From the NCBI RefSeq assembly GCF_000169535.1, contig NZ_AAYN02000002.1, forward strand, positions 400,642-464,641: a stretch of DNA of 64,000 bases, written 5' to 3'. Source of the DNA: Ureaplasma urealyticum serovar 8 str. ATCC 27618 (GTDB lineage: Bacteria; Bacillota_I; Bacilli_A; Mycoplasmatales; Mycoplasmoidaceae). Shown in pieces: positions 1 to 11,695 of the stretch (within the stretch, counting starts at the first letter, position 1; each line of letters begins with the position of its first letter). Both the position numbers and the translations under genes were made by a program. Under the pieces are notes generated by a model. That model worked only from the letters and a program-made list of their open reading frames with translations, ran no database searches and had not been told where the DNA came from.

Positions 1-564
1 TTAAAGCCACTAACTCCAAAAAAAATTATTGTTGGTGCTAATTTTACTTATGGCAATAATTTTTGTAATGCATCTAGTCTAAAACAATATTTTAATGTTG
101 AAATTAAAATTATTACTAATGATGTTAGTACAACTAAAATTAAAGAATTAATTATAAATAAACAAGTTGAAATAGCTAATAAATTATTAATTAAACCATA
201 TTATCGTGTGGGAAATGTTGTACGTGGCGATCAAATAGCTCGTAATATTGGTTTTAATACTGCTAATATTTTATGTGATAATAATTTAATTGATATTGCT
301 GAAGGTGTTTACAAAGCACAAGTAATTTTTAATAATAAAAAGTATGATAGTGTAGTTTATTTAGGAATCCCTAAAACAATTAATACTCGCTCTTTTTCAA
401 TGATTGAAGCACATATTTTAGACTTTAATCAAAATATTTATGACGAAAGAATTAAGATTGTTTTTTTGAAATATTTAGCTCCTAATTTAAAATTTAATAA
501 TATAGATGAATTAATCACTGCAATTAAAAATTATATTAAATTGGTTCTTGATAAAACAAATTAG
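1..564 (+). CDS. ribF: Bifunctional riboflavin kinase / FAD synthetase, C-terminal part
   Basis: The 5' end lies before the window, and the frame is open from base 1. The first ~60 residues look like the end of the FAD synthetase (nucleotidyltransferase) half, including VGANFTYGNN and the STTKIKELI stretch that corresponds to the S-S-T-x-I-R region of RibF. The rest is a riboflavin kinase domain: VVRGDQIARNIGFNTANI matches the conserved G-x-G-R-x-x-G-F-P-T-A-N segment, followed by GVYKAQV and the family's closing IVFLKYLAP block. RibF phosphorylates riboflavin to FMN and adenylates it to FAD in the cytoplasm. It ends at a TAA 142 bp before the first transporter lipoprotein. Confidence 0.9.
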   Translation, partial: LKPLTPKKIIVGANFTYGNNFCNASSLKQYFNVEIKIITNDVSTTKIKELIINKQVEIANKLLIKPYYRVGNVVRGDQIARNIGFNTANILCDNNLIDIAEGVYKAQVIFNNKKYDSVVYLGIPKTINTRSFSMIEAHILDFNQNIYDERIKIVFLKYLAPNLKFNNIDELITAIKNYIKLVLDKTN

Positions 565-706
565 GTATATAAACCAATAAATAATTTTTTATAGTAGTAA
601 AATCTTAATGGCTATTATAAAAAAAACATAAACTTTCATGGTTTATTTTTTGTTTAAAGTAGTTGTATATTTAATTATTATAAATAGAGTAAGGACTAAT
701 CATTTT

Positions 707-2356
707 ATGAAGATGAAAGCTAAGAAATTTTTAATTACAGGATTATTAGGTGTAGTTAGTTTAGCAACTATTACCACAGTAGCTACAGCTTGTACAAATG
801 GCAATAATCAAAAGGCTAATACAGTAAATAATAAGTCTGATTTAAAAACAAATCCAAATATTAATTTAACTCAACAAGATGTAGAAAATTTGGAAAAACA
901 AAGACAACAATGAAGTGAAGATTTAGATGTTTATTTTAATGGTGGGTTAAGTAAAAGTGGCAAAAATTTTGACCGTATAAATACATTATCATCAAATGCA
1001 ACGGAATGATTTAAGAATCATCAAAAATTAGCGGCAACACGTGATTCTGGATCATTGGTACAAGATGATGCAGCTTATTCATTTGGAATTGCACCCGATT
1101 ATGTTCATTATAAATGAGTTTCAAAAGATGGTGGCGACGTTTCTCCATCATATTTAAAACCATATTGAAATAAAAATTTAACTGAAGGTAGAAACTTTTC
1201 AAAATTAGACCCAAAGACTTTGGATGATAATGGAATCGGTGTTTTATTAATATCTGATCACCATTATGGTAAATGAAATGATAATTTTTTAAGCAAAAAA
1301 ACTGTTGGTGGATTAATTATGCAATCACGAGTTTCTGGTTTGCCATCACACTATCCTGCTGTTCTAACACCAAAATTTTTATTTGATCCTAATTTAAATC
1401 CAAATTTAAAAAAATATGCTTCTGCTAATTATGCGTTACCTAATTATTACTCTGACCCACTAGATGGGATTATTTTAACAGGAAAAACTTTAGATCGTAT
1501 TTATGATGCTAAAAAGTTTTCTAATGTTTATAATGCACATGTAGCTGGCAAAACACATTTTGAGACATTCACAGATTTTGCAAAGGCAATGGTTGATGAA
1601 ACGCGTCGTGGAATTTCACAATGATCTTTAAAAAATGATAAATGAAAAGATAAAACAGTTTTAATGGTTATGCCTAACTTTACTCCAACAGCTAAAATGG
1701 TAGATGTTAATTTTAAACCAGAAGACTTAGAATTCTTGAGTAATGTTTGCATTAATGAACCTATGTATTGTCCAACAATATATAGTGATCCAAATGATAA
1801 ATATTTACCTGGATTAGGTGCAAAATTCCCTATTCCAGTAAATCATATTTCACAAGTGCAAAATTATATTGATGATTATGGACAAATTGGTGGAAAAGTA
1901 TTAAATGGTACTGGTAATCCAGAAGCATCAAAACAAGTTGGCCCAACTTTAGGTGATGCTTTTAAAGGTACAAGTGACGTTGTAGTTTTCTGTTATAACG
2001 AATACGGTTTATTAAATTACAAACCCGGAACTGAAGAAGGCGAAGCTTTAGTACAACAATTTGAAAAGAATTTAACAAATTATGTTAATGGTTTAGATAT
2101 TAACACAAAAAATAATTTTAATCCTACAAAAATGTTAAAAGAAAAACCGGTTGTTGGTAAAAATTTCTTTATTATTCGTAAAAGTTCGTTCTATGATGCA
2201 TTTTTAGGTTTTTTAGGAACAATTCACAATTTTAATACATTTAATAAATGAATGAACGGGGAAAATGCTAGACCTATTGAATTAAATATTCCCAAATTTA
2301 ATAAAGATAATGTTCAACATATTCGTGCTTTTAAAGATGATTTTAAAAACAAATAA
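707..2356 (+). CDS. Substrate-binding lipoprotein of an iron/siderophore-type ABC importer (paralogue 1)
   Basis: This is a 549-residue lipoprotein with several in-frame TGA (Trp) codons. I chose ATG 707 because AAGGA lies 10 bases upstream; ATG 713 is an alternative. A basic start, hydrophobic core and lipobox (TVATAC, Cys about residue 27) predict a diacylglyceryl-anchored surface protein. The mature part shares blocks with the lipoproteins at 3637, 7607 and 9334: QDDAAYSFGIAPD, GKTLDRIYDAKKF, LGAKFPIP and LKEKPVVGKNFFI. I do not recognise a standard solute-binding signature. The role is inferred from alternation with FecCD-type permeases. About 77 bp separate it from the next gene. Confidence 0.75.
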
Positions 2357-2433
2357 TCTAAATAGTTTTTTGTTTTCAAATCCAGTAATTGTGGTAACTA
2401 ACATTTATACAAACACGAAAGTATAGTGAATAT

Positions 2434-3534
2434 ATGATTGAAAAAGAAATATTTAGATTTAAGTTAAAAGATAAATTAAAAAATCCTATTATTGATAATG
2501 GTAATTTAAAGAAGTCATTTAAAAAATATTCAAACTTTAACAAAAATCATATCATATTATGAATTTTTACCATTTTAGCTATTGCTTTTTTTTCACTGAT
2601 TATAATTTTTGTTAATATTGATAAAAACGGCCATTTTGTTAAATTAAGAGATCCTAAAGATACTTTTATTTTAAGTTATGAAACTATTTTGCAAATTTGA
2701 ATTTCAGGTATGTCCATAGGTATTTCTGCGTTTTTCTTACAAAGAATGACTAATAATCGTCTTGTTGATACATCTACTATTGGAATTGGTAATATTTGCT
2801 TAATTGGTCTAATAATCTTAGTATTATCATTAAGTTTTGAAAGTGGTTTTGAAGCACAGAATTTATTTCAAAAAATTGTGCCATTCGTTTTTATAATTTC
2901 TTCGATTATAGCTGGTTTATGCTTGTACTTTTTTTCAAAACGACGTCATGGTTTTAATAACCGTAAATTAATTATTTGTGGTGTTTTCATCAATTGTATA
3001 TCAATTGCTTTGGCGATTAGTTTAAAAAGTAATTTAACAAAAGTAGGAAGTGAATATTTAGATTCACGAATTGTTGGGAGTTTTGATACAAGAAGCTATT
3101 TAGAAGAGTATTTAAGTTACGCAATATTTTTATTCATTATTTTATGATGTTTTATACGATCACCTAAATTTAAAATTGTCTTAACTGACAATATTATCGC
3201 TGAACAATTAGGTTTAAAAGTTAAATTAATTAATTTAGAGATGATTTTAATCACTTCAGTATTAACAGGTGTTTCATATATTATGTCAGGAAATGTTTTA
3301 TTTTTAGGTGTTGCATCTGCTAATATCGCTTATTCATTTCATGGTAAAAAAGTTATGCGTTCAATGCTTTTTTCAGGACTAATTACAACTTTATTTTTAT
3401 TAGTTGGACAATTTTTCTTAAGCAATATTATTTTTAATTTGACACAATTATATTTTGAAACACCAATGATTACAACATTATTAGTAACACCAATCTTCAT
3501 TGCTGTTATCTTATTAAAAAAACAAAAAGTTTAG
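2434..3534 (+). CDS. FecCD-family ABC transporter permease (type A, copy 1)
   Basis: A 366-residue polytopic membrane protein starting at ATG 2434. It has about eight to ten hydrophobic segments, the first at residues ~40-60. The run GISAFFLQRMTNNRLVDTST resembles the conserved region near the first cytoplasmic loop of FecCD/BtuC permeases, where 'G..Q...RNPLA.P..LG' is usual. The protein is clearly paralogous to the permease at 6353 (shared NNRLVDTST.GIGN, IAEQLGLKVKL and VSYIM.GNVLFLG blocks). It would form half of the channel for import of iron chelates or a similar ligand. The Shine-Dalgarno is weak. Confidence 0.75.
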
Positions 3535-3636
3535 TTATATTACTCATAGTTCAATAATATTGATTAAGAATATTATGTGAAAGTATTAAAATAATAATAA
3601 ATAATAATACATTGATAGAAAGTTAAGAAGAAACAT

Positions 3637-5262
3637 ATGAAATTAAAATATAAAAAAATATTATTAGTTGGATTAGTTGCTGCGATTGGTTTAGCATCAG
3701 CTACTGCGATAATCACTTCTTGTAAAGATACTAAAAAAAATAATTCAAATAATCCAACTACTAAATTTGATTTAGAATCACGTCGGAAAGATTATGCTGA
3801 AGGTTTAAAATTTTGATTAAATGGTGGAAAAACATCACTGGGTACAAAATTTGAAAAGGTTATTACTGAATCATCACAAATTAAAGAACGTTTAAGTAAA
3901 AATCAAAAATTAGGAACAACACGTGATTCTGGTTCATTAGTGCAAGATGATGCAGCTTATTCATTTGGAATCGCACCCGATTATGTTCATTATCGTTGAA
4001 ATAGTGCAACTATTAAAGATGCAGTGCCTGAATATTTACGATCATATTATAATGAGAATTTAACAAAAGGTGATAGTTTTAAAAATGCGACTGCTGATAA
4101 ATTTGCAAATTATAATATTGGTGTTTTATTAGTTGCAGATTCAAAAGTTGCAAGTCATGGTAAACTTTTAGAAGCAAGTGGTGGATCAGTTGGCGGATTA
4201 TTAATTCAATCACGATCAACAGGTTATACTTCAAAAGCTCCGGCTGATATTGAACCAAATTTTTTATTTGGTAATCAAAATCCATATGTAGCAGAAAAAG
4301 AATCAGATCATGCTGGACGACCAAATTATTTTGTTGATCCTTTTAGTGGTTTAATTACAACAGGTAAAACATTGGATCGAATTTATGATGCTAAAAAATT
4401 TAATAATGTTCATAATGCTACAATTAATGGTAAAACTGGTTTTAACTCTTTTGAAGAATATGCGCAAGTTGCATCTGATATAGCTCGTAAAAACTTCTCA
4501 AATTGGGCAAAATCTAATAATGAATGAAAAGGTAAAACAGTTTTAAATATGATGTCTAATCCTCAAGATTATGCAGGTTTCCTTATTAATCCAGAAATTA
4601 AAACAGATGTGGATAAATTTAATGTTGGTAATGTGTTTATCCCTCAACCAGTTTATTTTCCAGGAATTTATGCTGCGCAAGATGATCCATTTACTCCTGG
4701 CTTAGGTGCTAAATTCCCACTTCCATTAAAAAATATTAATCAGATTCAAAGTTATGTTGATGATTATGGTTGAATTGGTGGAAAAACTTTAGTTGGTGAT
4801 AGTAATAAGGAATTATCAAAAACTATTTCTCCTACAATTGGTGATGCATTTGAAAATACAACCGATATTGTTATTTATTCATATAATGAATATTTGATTG
4901 AAGGCTTTGAACCAGGCACTGCTAAAGGCGAAGAAGTTTTAAAAAAATTTGAAACTAATTTAGCTAATTATGTTAATGGTTTAACAAAAGAAACAAAAAA
5001 TCAATTTGTGCCAACAAAAGTTTTAAAAGAAAAACCAGTCGTAGGTAAGAATTTCTTTATTGAACGTAAAGGTAAGTTCTATGATGCGTGTTATGGTTTT
5101 GCTGGTCAAGATTTAGTAGTTAATACATTAAATAAATGAACAAGGGGAGCTAATGCTCAAAATATAGATTTAGGATATCCTATTTTTAATAAAAATACAG
5201 TTAAACATATTAGAGCCTTTAAGGATTCTTTGGGTGTTAAAGTTTTAGACGAGCAAAAATAG
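3637..5262 (+). CDS. Substrate-binding lipoprotein of the importer (paralogue 2)
   Basis: A 541-residue lipoprotein starting at ATG 3637 behind AAGAAG. The signal peptide ends in the lipobox IITSC (Cys about residue 28). The mature protein carries the same blocks as its paralogues (TRDSGSLVQDDAAYSFGIAP, GKTLDRIYDAKKF, PGLGAKFPLP, KEKPVVGKNFFIERKG). It uses both TGG and TGA for tryptophan. It stops at TAG 5260-5262, 14 bp before the next permease, so it probably belongs to the same transcript. The ligand cannot be read from the sequence. Confidence 0.75.
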
Positions 5263-5276
5263 AGAAATAAATAATT

Positions 5277-6347
5277 ATGCAAACAAAACAAGTAAATATT
5301 AATAAAAAAGATCTTTCTATTTATAAAAAAATAATTGAAGCAAAAAAATTTGTTAGCACACAAATTCGTCGTCCTTATATGATAACGATTATTGTATTAA
5401 CATTTATTATCTTGGCTGTTGGTATGTTTTTTATGAATGTTTTTTATGAAAGATCTACGTATTTTGATGCAAATTATAACACTCATGTAACCTATTTTCG
5501 AACTTGAGCGAAAGTAGTAGCTGATGATAAAAGTATTTTATTGTATTGGTATCCACCTATCGTTAAATTATTTGTAGCAATTTCTATGCCGGTTGCTGGA
5601 TATGCCATTCAAATTACAACTCAGAATCGTTTATCATCACCTTCAACATTAGGATACATTCCAGTTTCAATTTTGGCTTATGTAGCAATGTTGATGATTG
5701 ATCAAGGTAAAAGCTGATTAGTATATGTTTTTGGGTTTATATTTTCATCATTTATCATTTTAGTTAATTATATTTTACAACGACAAAAATCTAGTAATCG
5801 TTCATTTAAACCAGTTTTAATTGGATTTGCTATATCTGCAACAATTACAGCGGTAGGTTTAGTAATTGCTGTTTCACGTCCAAATATTTTAAATCGAGTG
5901 ACAATTTGAACTGGTGAATTACCAAATGTTTATGAGTGATTAAAATTATATATTTCAATGCCTTTAATTTTGATTTGTTTATTTGCTTTTTTAGTATTAT
6001 CACCAAAATTAAAAATTATGCAACGTGATTTTGCTTTGGCAAAATCTTTAGGAATCAAAGTTAATTTAATTTTTTGAGTCGTGACAGTTTTAACAGCAAT
6101 TGTTACAATCGCAACTGTTAATATTACAAGTCCTATGATTTTATTAGGTTTAATTATTCCAAATATAGTTAGAGCAACATTTAATAAACATGAACCATTA
6201 TTTGTATTTTTTGTATCTATTGTATTTTCATTAGCATTATTAGAAGTTTCATTATTTTTATCACTAAATTATCGTTTTGGTCCTAACTTTTTAATGGCTA
6301 TTGTCAGTGCATTTGTGTTAGTTTTTATTATGCGAAAACACGGATAA
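5277..6347 (+). CDS. FecCD-family ABC transporter permease (type B)
   Basis: A 356-residue integral membrane protein. A hydrophobic helix at residues ~37-57 is followed by a long extracytoplasmic stretch and then multiple membrane segments. VAGYAIQITTQNRLSSPSTLGY fits the FecCD family pattern G..Q...+N.L..P..LG, and the end (SPMILLGLIIPNIVRATF) matches the conserved G.VG.I.PH..R segment near the C-terminus. It differs from the permeases at 2434 and 6353 and ends 5 bp before the latter, so this pair probably forms the heterodimeric channel. Confidence 0.8.
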
Positions 6348-6352
6348 ATAAT

Positions 6353-7456
6353 ATGAAAAATCCATCACGATTTATATTTAAAATAAAAAATAATATTTTA
6401 AATACCATTAACAATGCAACATTTATTGACAATGGAAACTTCAAGAAAAAATTTCAGATTTATGCACGCAAACAACATTTAGCAGCTTGAGTTATTAGTA
6501 TTATTACAATTCTTTTTTTATCGTTATTAGTTATGTTTATTAAAATTAATAACCAAGGTCAATTATTAAATAATCGGACTCCTTTAGATTTGTTTAAAGT
6601 AAATTATGAAACAATCTTACAAATTTGAATTACAGGAGCATCATTAGGAGCATCAGCTTATATGTTCCAACGGATTACTAAAAATCGGTTAGTTGATACA
6701 TCAACTCTTGGGATAGGTAATGTTTGTTTGATTGGGTTATTCTTTTTAGCAATATCAATTAATTTTGAAAATTATGGTTCTCAAAAACTTTTTGAAAATT
6801 TATTACCTTTTATTTTCATAATATCAGGAGTATGTGCCGGATTAATTTTGTATTGATTTTCAAAAAAACGAACCGGTTTTAGCCATACAAAGTTAATTGT
6901 CTCTGGTGTATTCATTAATTTTATTGCTATTGCTTTATCAATTAGCTTAAAAGACAATTTAACTCTAGTTGCATCAAATTATATTGACGATCGTTTGTTA
7001 GGTAATTTTTCAAACCGTAATAGTACTGAAAAATATTTAAGTTATGCTGTTTTTTTATTTTTAATGATATGATGCTTTTTGCGTTCTGCTAAATTTAAAG
7101 TTGTTATTACAGATACAATGATTGCTGAACAATTAGGATTAAAAGTAAAATTATTAAATTTAGAAATGATTTTTATCTCATCTTGTTTAACAGCTGTTTC
7201 ATATATTATGGGAGGAAATGTATTATTTTTAGGAATTGCTGCAGCAAATTTAGGGTATGCGGTTTTTGGTAATCGCTTTAGTTCATCAATAATTTTTTCA
7301 AGCTTCATCACCATTATCTTTTTAATTTTTGGTCAATTTATTTTAGATAATATCGTTCAAAATTTAACTAGTTTGGTATTTGACGCCCCTATTGTAACTC
7401 CTTTATTAGTAGCTCCAATATTTACATTTATTATCTTATTTAAAAATAATATTTAA
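6353..7456 (+). CDS. FecCD-family ABC transporter permease (type A, copy 2)
   Basis: A 367-residue membrane protein, paralogous over its whole length to the permease at 2434: both begin with a basic cytoplasmic tail that includes a DNGN motif, followed by the same order of helices and the block NRLVDTSTLGIGN. It starts 5 bp after the type B permease and its stop is followed at once by a strong terminator, so it closes the first transport operon. No ATP-binding subunit is encoded anywhere in the cluster. Confidence 0.8.
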
Positions 7457-7468
7457 GCACATTTTTAG

Positions 7469-7510
7469 TAGTGAACAATATGGCTTGTTCACTATTTTTT
7501 TTTTTTTTTT
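7469..7510 (+). terminator. Rho-independent terminator after the permease genes
   Basis: Perfect 9-bp stem TAGTGAACA / TGTTCACTA with an 8-nt loop, followed by about 16 T. It ends the operon that closes with the permease at 6353. Confidence 0.85.
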
Positions 7511-7606
7511 TGGGTGGTAAATGGAAAAAAATATATTTATTTTTGTGTATTAAAATTAAAGGTATTAATAATTTTTTTAAATAAAAAATAAAGAAAGAAT
7601 ATTGTT

Positions 7607-9241
7607 ATGAAATATAAAAGAATTTGAATTACTTCAATAGCTTCTATTGCTTTTATAACAACTATTGTAAGTACAACTACAGCTTGTAGTAAAGTTAATA
7701 ATGAAGTTAAGTCTTCAAATGACATTTTTAAACAAATATTACCAACTAAAGAAGAACTTACAAATTTAATTAAAAGACGTAAGGATTGAGCTAATGATTT
7801 ACAAGTTTATTTTGAGGGTGGAAAGTCTGCTTCAGGAAAAGAATTTGAGCGAATTCAAACTTTAGCAACAAATGCAAGTATATATTATCAAAAGAACCAA
7901 AAAATTGCTATGACGCGTGATTCTGGCTCATTATGTCAAGATGATGCCGCATATTCATTTGGAATTGCACCAGATATTTCTAATTATCGTTGAAAAGCAG
8001 GTGATGTAGAAGAAGTTGTACCACATTATTTATCTTACCTTTATAATCCTAAATTAACTAAAGGTATGGAACTTAAAGGTGTTAAAGCAGAAACATTAGC
8101 TGCTGAGAATGTAGGTACTTTATTTATTGCAGATTTTAAATTTGGAAATTATAAAACTAATTTTTTAGATAAAAATAAAATAGGTGGAATTGTTATGCAG
8201 TCACGATCATCAGGTTTGCCTTCAAAAACACCAGCTTTATTCATGCCTAATTGGTTATTTGGTAAAAATAACCCTTATTTAGAGACTGACGTTAACGCTT
8301 CAGCTGGAATTACAGATTTTTTTGTTGATCCATATGATGGCTTAATCTTTACAGGTAAAACCTTAGATCGCATTTATGATGCAAAAAAATTTGATAATGT
8401 TAATAAAGCGGTTATTGATGGTAAAAGCAATTTTCAAACATTTACAGATTATGCAAAAGCAATTGTTAGTGTTGTACGAAAGAATGTTTCGAATTGAGCT
8501 AAACAACATAGTTATTGAAAAAATAAAACTGTTGTTATGACAATGCCAAACGTAATGAAAGGAGCACGAATTATTGATCCTAATTTTAGTAAAGATGATT
8601 TACTATTCTTAGGTAATATTTTTATTCCACAACCTGTTTATTTTCCAATTTTATATGCAGACCAGAATGATGAATATACACCTGGATTAGGAGCTAAATT
8701 TCCTATTCCTAAAAAAGATATAAATGAAGTTCAACGCTATGTAGATAATTGAGGTTGAATAGGTGGAGCAATTTTAAGTGATGCTACTAATCCTGATGCT
8801 GCAAAACGTGTTGGTCCAACATTGGGTGAAGCTTTTGAAGGAACGGTTGATAAAGTAATTTATTCATATAATGAATATTTAATTAAAGGATATAAACCAG
8901 GAACAGCAGAAGGTGAAGCTATAATTAAAAAATTCGAAGCTAATTTAGCAAAATATGTAAATAGTTTAGATATAAATACAAAAAATAGTTTTAATCCTAC
9001 AAGGATTTTAAAAGAAAAGCCAGTGGTAGGTAAAAACTTTTTTATCGAAAGAAAAGGTAATATTTACGATGCTAATTATGGATTTATAGGTCAAAAAACT
9101 ATGGTTAATATTTTAAATCGTTGAATGAATGGTGAAAATAGTCCAGAAGTTGATTTGGGTATTCCTAATTTTACTAAGGATAATGTTAAACATTTACGTG
9201 CTTTTAAAGATGAATTAAATGTTAAAAATACTGATGAATAA
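7607..9241 (+). CDS. Substrate-binding lipoprotein of the importer (paralogue 3)
   Basis: A 544-residue lipoprotein starting at ATG 7607, after an AAAGAAAG-type ribosome site. The lipobox is STTTACS (Cys about residue 27). It has the same conserved blocks as paralogues 1, 2 and 4 and is closest to paralogue 4 (9334), with which it shares three nearly identical DNA patches (8297-8454, 8789-9024 and 9104-9242). It follows the terminator at 7469, so it is probably transcribed separately from the permeases. Confidence 0.75.
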
Positions 9242-9333
9242 TAAAAATTTTACGCATTGGAAGTTTTTATGCATAAATTTTTTAAATTTATTAATTAATC
9301 ATTTAAACTTAAAAAAGGAATTACTAAAAATAT

Positions 9334-10968
9334 ATGAAGTTGAAGTTTAAAAAAATCTTATTATCTATATCAACTAGTTTAATAATTTTATCATCAATTA
9401 TCACAATTGCTGCATGTAGCAATCAAGTAAAATCTAAAACAAATTTTTCAAAAACAACACCAACTTTAGAAGAATTGACTGAGCTTAAAAAAAGAGAAGA
9501 AGCATGAAAAGCTGATTTAGAAGTTTATTTTGAAGGTGGAGTAAGTAAGTCAGGAAAAAAATTTAATCGAATTGAAACTTTATCATCAAAAGCTAGTTCT
9601 TATTATCAAAAAAACCAAAAAATTGCGGTTACTAATGATTCTAGTTCGTTATGTCAAGATGATGCACTATATGCATTTGGAATCGCACCTGATTATTCTG
9701 GCTTTCGTTGAAAAACAAGCGAACTTGAAGAAGTACATCCTCATTATTTAAATTATTTATACAACTCTAAACTAACAAAGGGAATGAATTTCACAGGTAA
9801 AGGAGCATTACCAGAAAATTTTGCTAAATTAAATGTGGGTACATTATTTATTGCTGATTTTAAATTCAATAAGTATAAAGAAAATTTTTTAGATAAAAAT
9901 GAAATCGGTGGTGTAGCAATGCAATCACGATCATCAAGTTTGCCTTCAAAAACACCGGCCTTATTCATGCCTAGCTGGTTGTTTGGTAAAAATAATCCTT
10001 ATTTAGAAACTAATGTTAATGCTTCAGCTGGAATTACAGATTTTTTTGTTGATCCATATGATGGCTTAATCTTTACAGGTAAAACCTTAGATCGCATTTA
10101 TGATGCAAAAAAATTTGATAATGTTAATAAAGCGGTTATTGATGGTAAAAGCAATTTTCAAACATTTACAGATTATGCTAATGTTGCTGTAAAAGCTGTT
10201 CGAAAAAGAGTTTCACAATGAGCAAAACAAAATAATAAATGAAAAGATAAAACAACGGTTATGATTAGTCCTGATGTAATGCCAAATGGTCGAATTGTAG
10301 ATCCAAACATTACTAAAGAAGATTTATTACATTTAAGTAATTTTTTTATTACCCAACCCGTTTATTTACCAATTTTATATGCTGATCAAAATCATCCTTA
10401 TACACCTGGAATGGGTTGTAAATTCCCTATTCCTAAAAAACACTTAGAAGATGTACAAAAATATATTGATAATTGAGGTTGAATAGGCGGTGCAATATTA
10501 TCATCTAGTGCAGAAAATCCTGATGCTGCAAAACGTGTTGGTCCAACATTGGGTGAAGCTTTTGAAGGAACGGTTGATAAAGTAATTTATTCATATAATT
10601 AATATTTAATTAAAGGATATAAACCAGGAACAGCAGAAGGTGAAGCTATAATTAAAAAATTCGAAGCTAATTTAGCAAAATATGTAAATAGTTTAGATAT
10701 AAATACAAAAAATAGTTTTAATCCTACAAGGATTTTAAAAGAAAAGCCAGTTGTTGGTAAAAATTTCTTTATTGAACGTGAAGGAACATTCTGCGATGGT
10801 TGTTATGGTTTTATGGGTCAAAAAACAATTGTTAATATTTTAAATCGTTGAATGAATGGTGAAAATAGTCCAGAAGTTGATTTGGGTATTCCTAATTTTA
10901 CTAAGGATAATGTTAAACATTTACGTGCTTTTAAAGATGAATTAAATGTTAAAAATACTGATGAATAA
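9334..10968 (+). pseudogene. Substrate-binding lipoprotein paralogue 4, interrupted by one nonsense codon
   Basis: ATG 9334 follows an AAAAAAGGAA ribosome site. The full frame would encode 544 residues, exactly the length of paralogue 3. TAA at 10600-10602 replaces the GAA of the paralogue inside SYN-E-YLIKGYKPG and cuts the product to 422 residues. The frame downstream is otherwise intact to TAA 10966-10968, so the mutation looks recent. The lipobox is TIAAC. Residues near the N-terminus also differ from the other copies (TNDSSSLCQDDALYAFGIAP instead of TRDSGSL.QDDAAYSFG). A truncated secreted product is still possible. Confidence 0.8.
10021..10178 (+). repeat. Patch identical to 8297-8454 (paralogous lipoprotein)
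   Basis: These 158 bp read identically in the lipoprotein genes at 7607 and 9334, while flanking sequence differs at many sites. Two further shared patches are 8789-9024 / 10516-10751 (one difference, the nonsense base) and 9104-9242 / 10831-10969 (identical). This mosaic pattern is what gene conversion between tandem paralogues leaves. Confidence 0.8.
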
Positions 10969-10983
10969 TCCTTCGTAATTATA

Positions 10984-11036
10984 AAAATGTGAATTATTTC
11001 TTTATATTTATAAGAAAGCGTTCACATTTTATTTAT
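10984..11036 (+). terminator. Terminator after lipoprotein paralogue 4
   Basis: Long hairpin: outer arms AAAATGTGAA / TTCACATTTT, inner arms TTTCTT / AAGAAA, then a T-rich tail. Confidence 0.6.
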
Positions 11037-11124
11037 TATTTTTAGAGTTTATCTAAAAATTTAATTCTTACAAAAAGAATTAAAGTAGAATATATATTAG
11101 TTTTATAAAAATAAGGATTAATTA

Positions 11125-11649
11125 ATGAAAAATAAGTATTTTAGAAAAAGTAAATTTTGGTTATTAATACCAATAAGTTTTATAAGTCTTGGAAGTATTA
11201 CATTAGTTGCTACTGCTTGTGTAAAGAAAAATTTTTATCCTAATACATTTGCAGATGATCAGATTTATATCACTAAGAATAATGAAAAAACTGTTAAGTT
11301 TCGTATTAGTCGTAATGATGAAGAAAATAAAAAGTATTTTAAAGATGATCTTAAATGAAATACTTTCATTAATAAACTTAAAAAAACTTATATTAATGTT
11401 GAAACTGTTATTCCAAAAGAAAACGCAAAACAAAATATTAAGCAACAAGATTTATGCATGCGCGCATTACCTGTACAAGTTTTAAGTAATAATAAATATG
11501 TTGATATTTACGTAAAGATTCCTGTTTTATTAGCTAATACTAAAATGTTAGTTGTTGGTGATGATTTACTAAAATCATTTTATTTTGATACAGATAACTT
11601 AATAATGAATGCTAAACATTTTCAACCAATTCCTATCAAAATGCTTTAG
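11125..11649 (+). CDS. Small lipoprotein of unknown function
   Basis: A 174-residue protein starting at ATG 11125, with AAGGA about 10 bases upstream. It has a basic N-terminus, a hydrophobic core and lipobox LVATAC (Cys about residue 32), so it should be membrane-anchored and face outwards. The mature part is charged and carries no motif I recognise; it does not share the conserved blocks of the large lipoproteins upstream. One TGA codon (Trp) lies near residue 78. Its position suggests an accessory to the importer, but that is only inference. Confidence 0.65.
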
Positions 11650-11659
11650 TTTGTTAATA

Positions 11660-11695
11660 AATAAAAACCTCTTTTTAAAGAAAGAGGTTTTTATT
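11660..11695. terminator. Bidirectional terminator between convergent genes
   Basis: Perfect 15-bp inverted repeat AATAAAAACCTCTTT / AAAGAGGTTTTTATT with a 6-nt loop. It serves the (+) lipoprotein and the (-) gapN gene, whose stop codon overlaps its right edge. Confidence 0.85.

Noticed and set aside
913..2268. Apparent string of truncated genes in the lipoproteins and elsewhere, ending at TGA
   Set aside because: TGA is Trp here: reading through gives full-length proteins with family motifs in every case checked (gapN, asnS, alaS, leuS, polC, terL).
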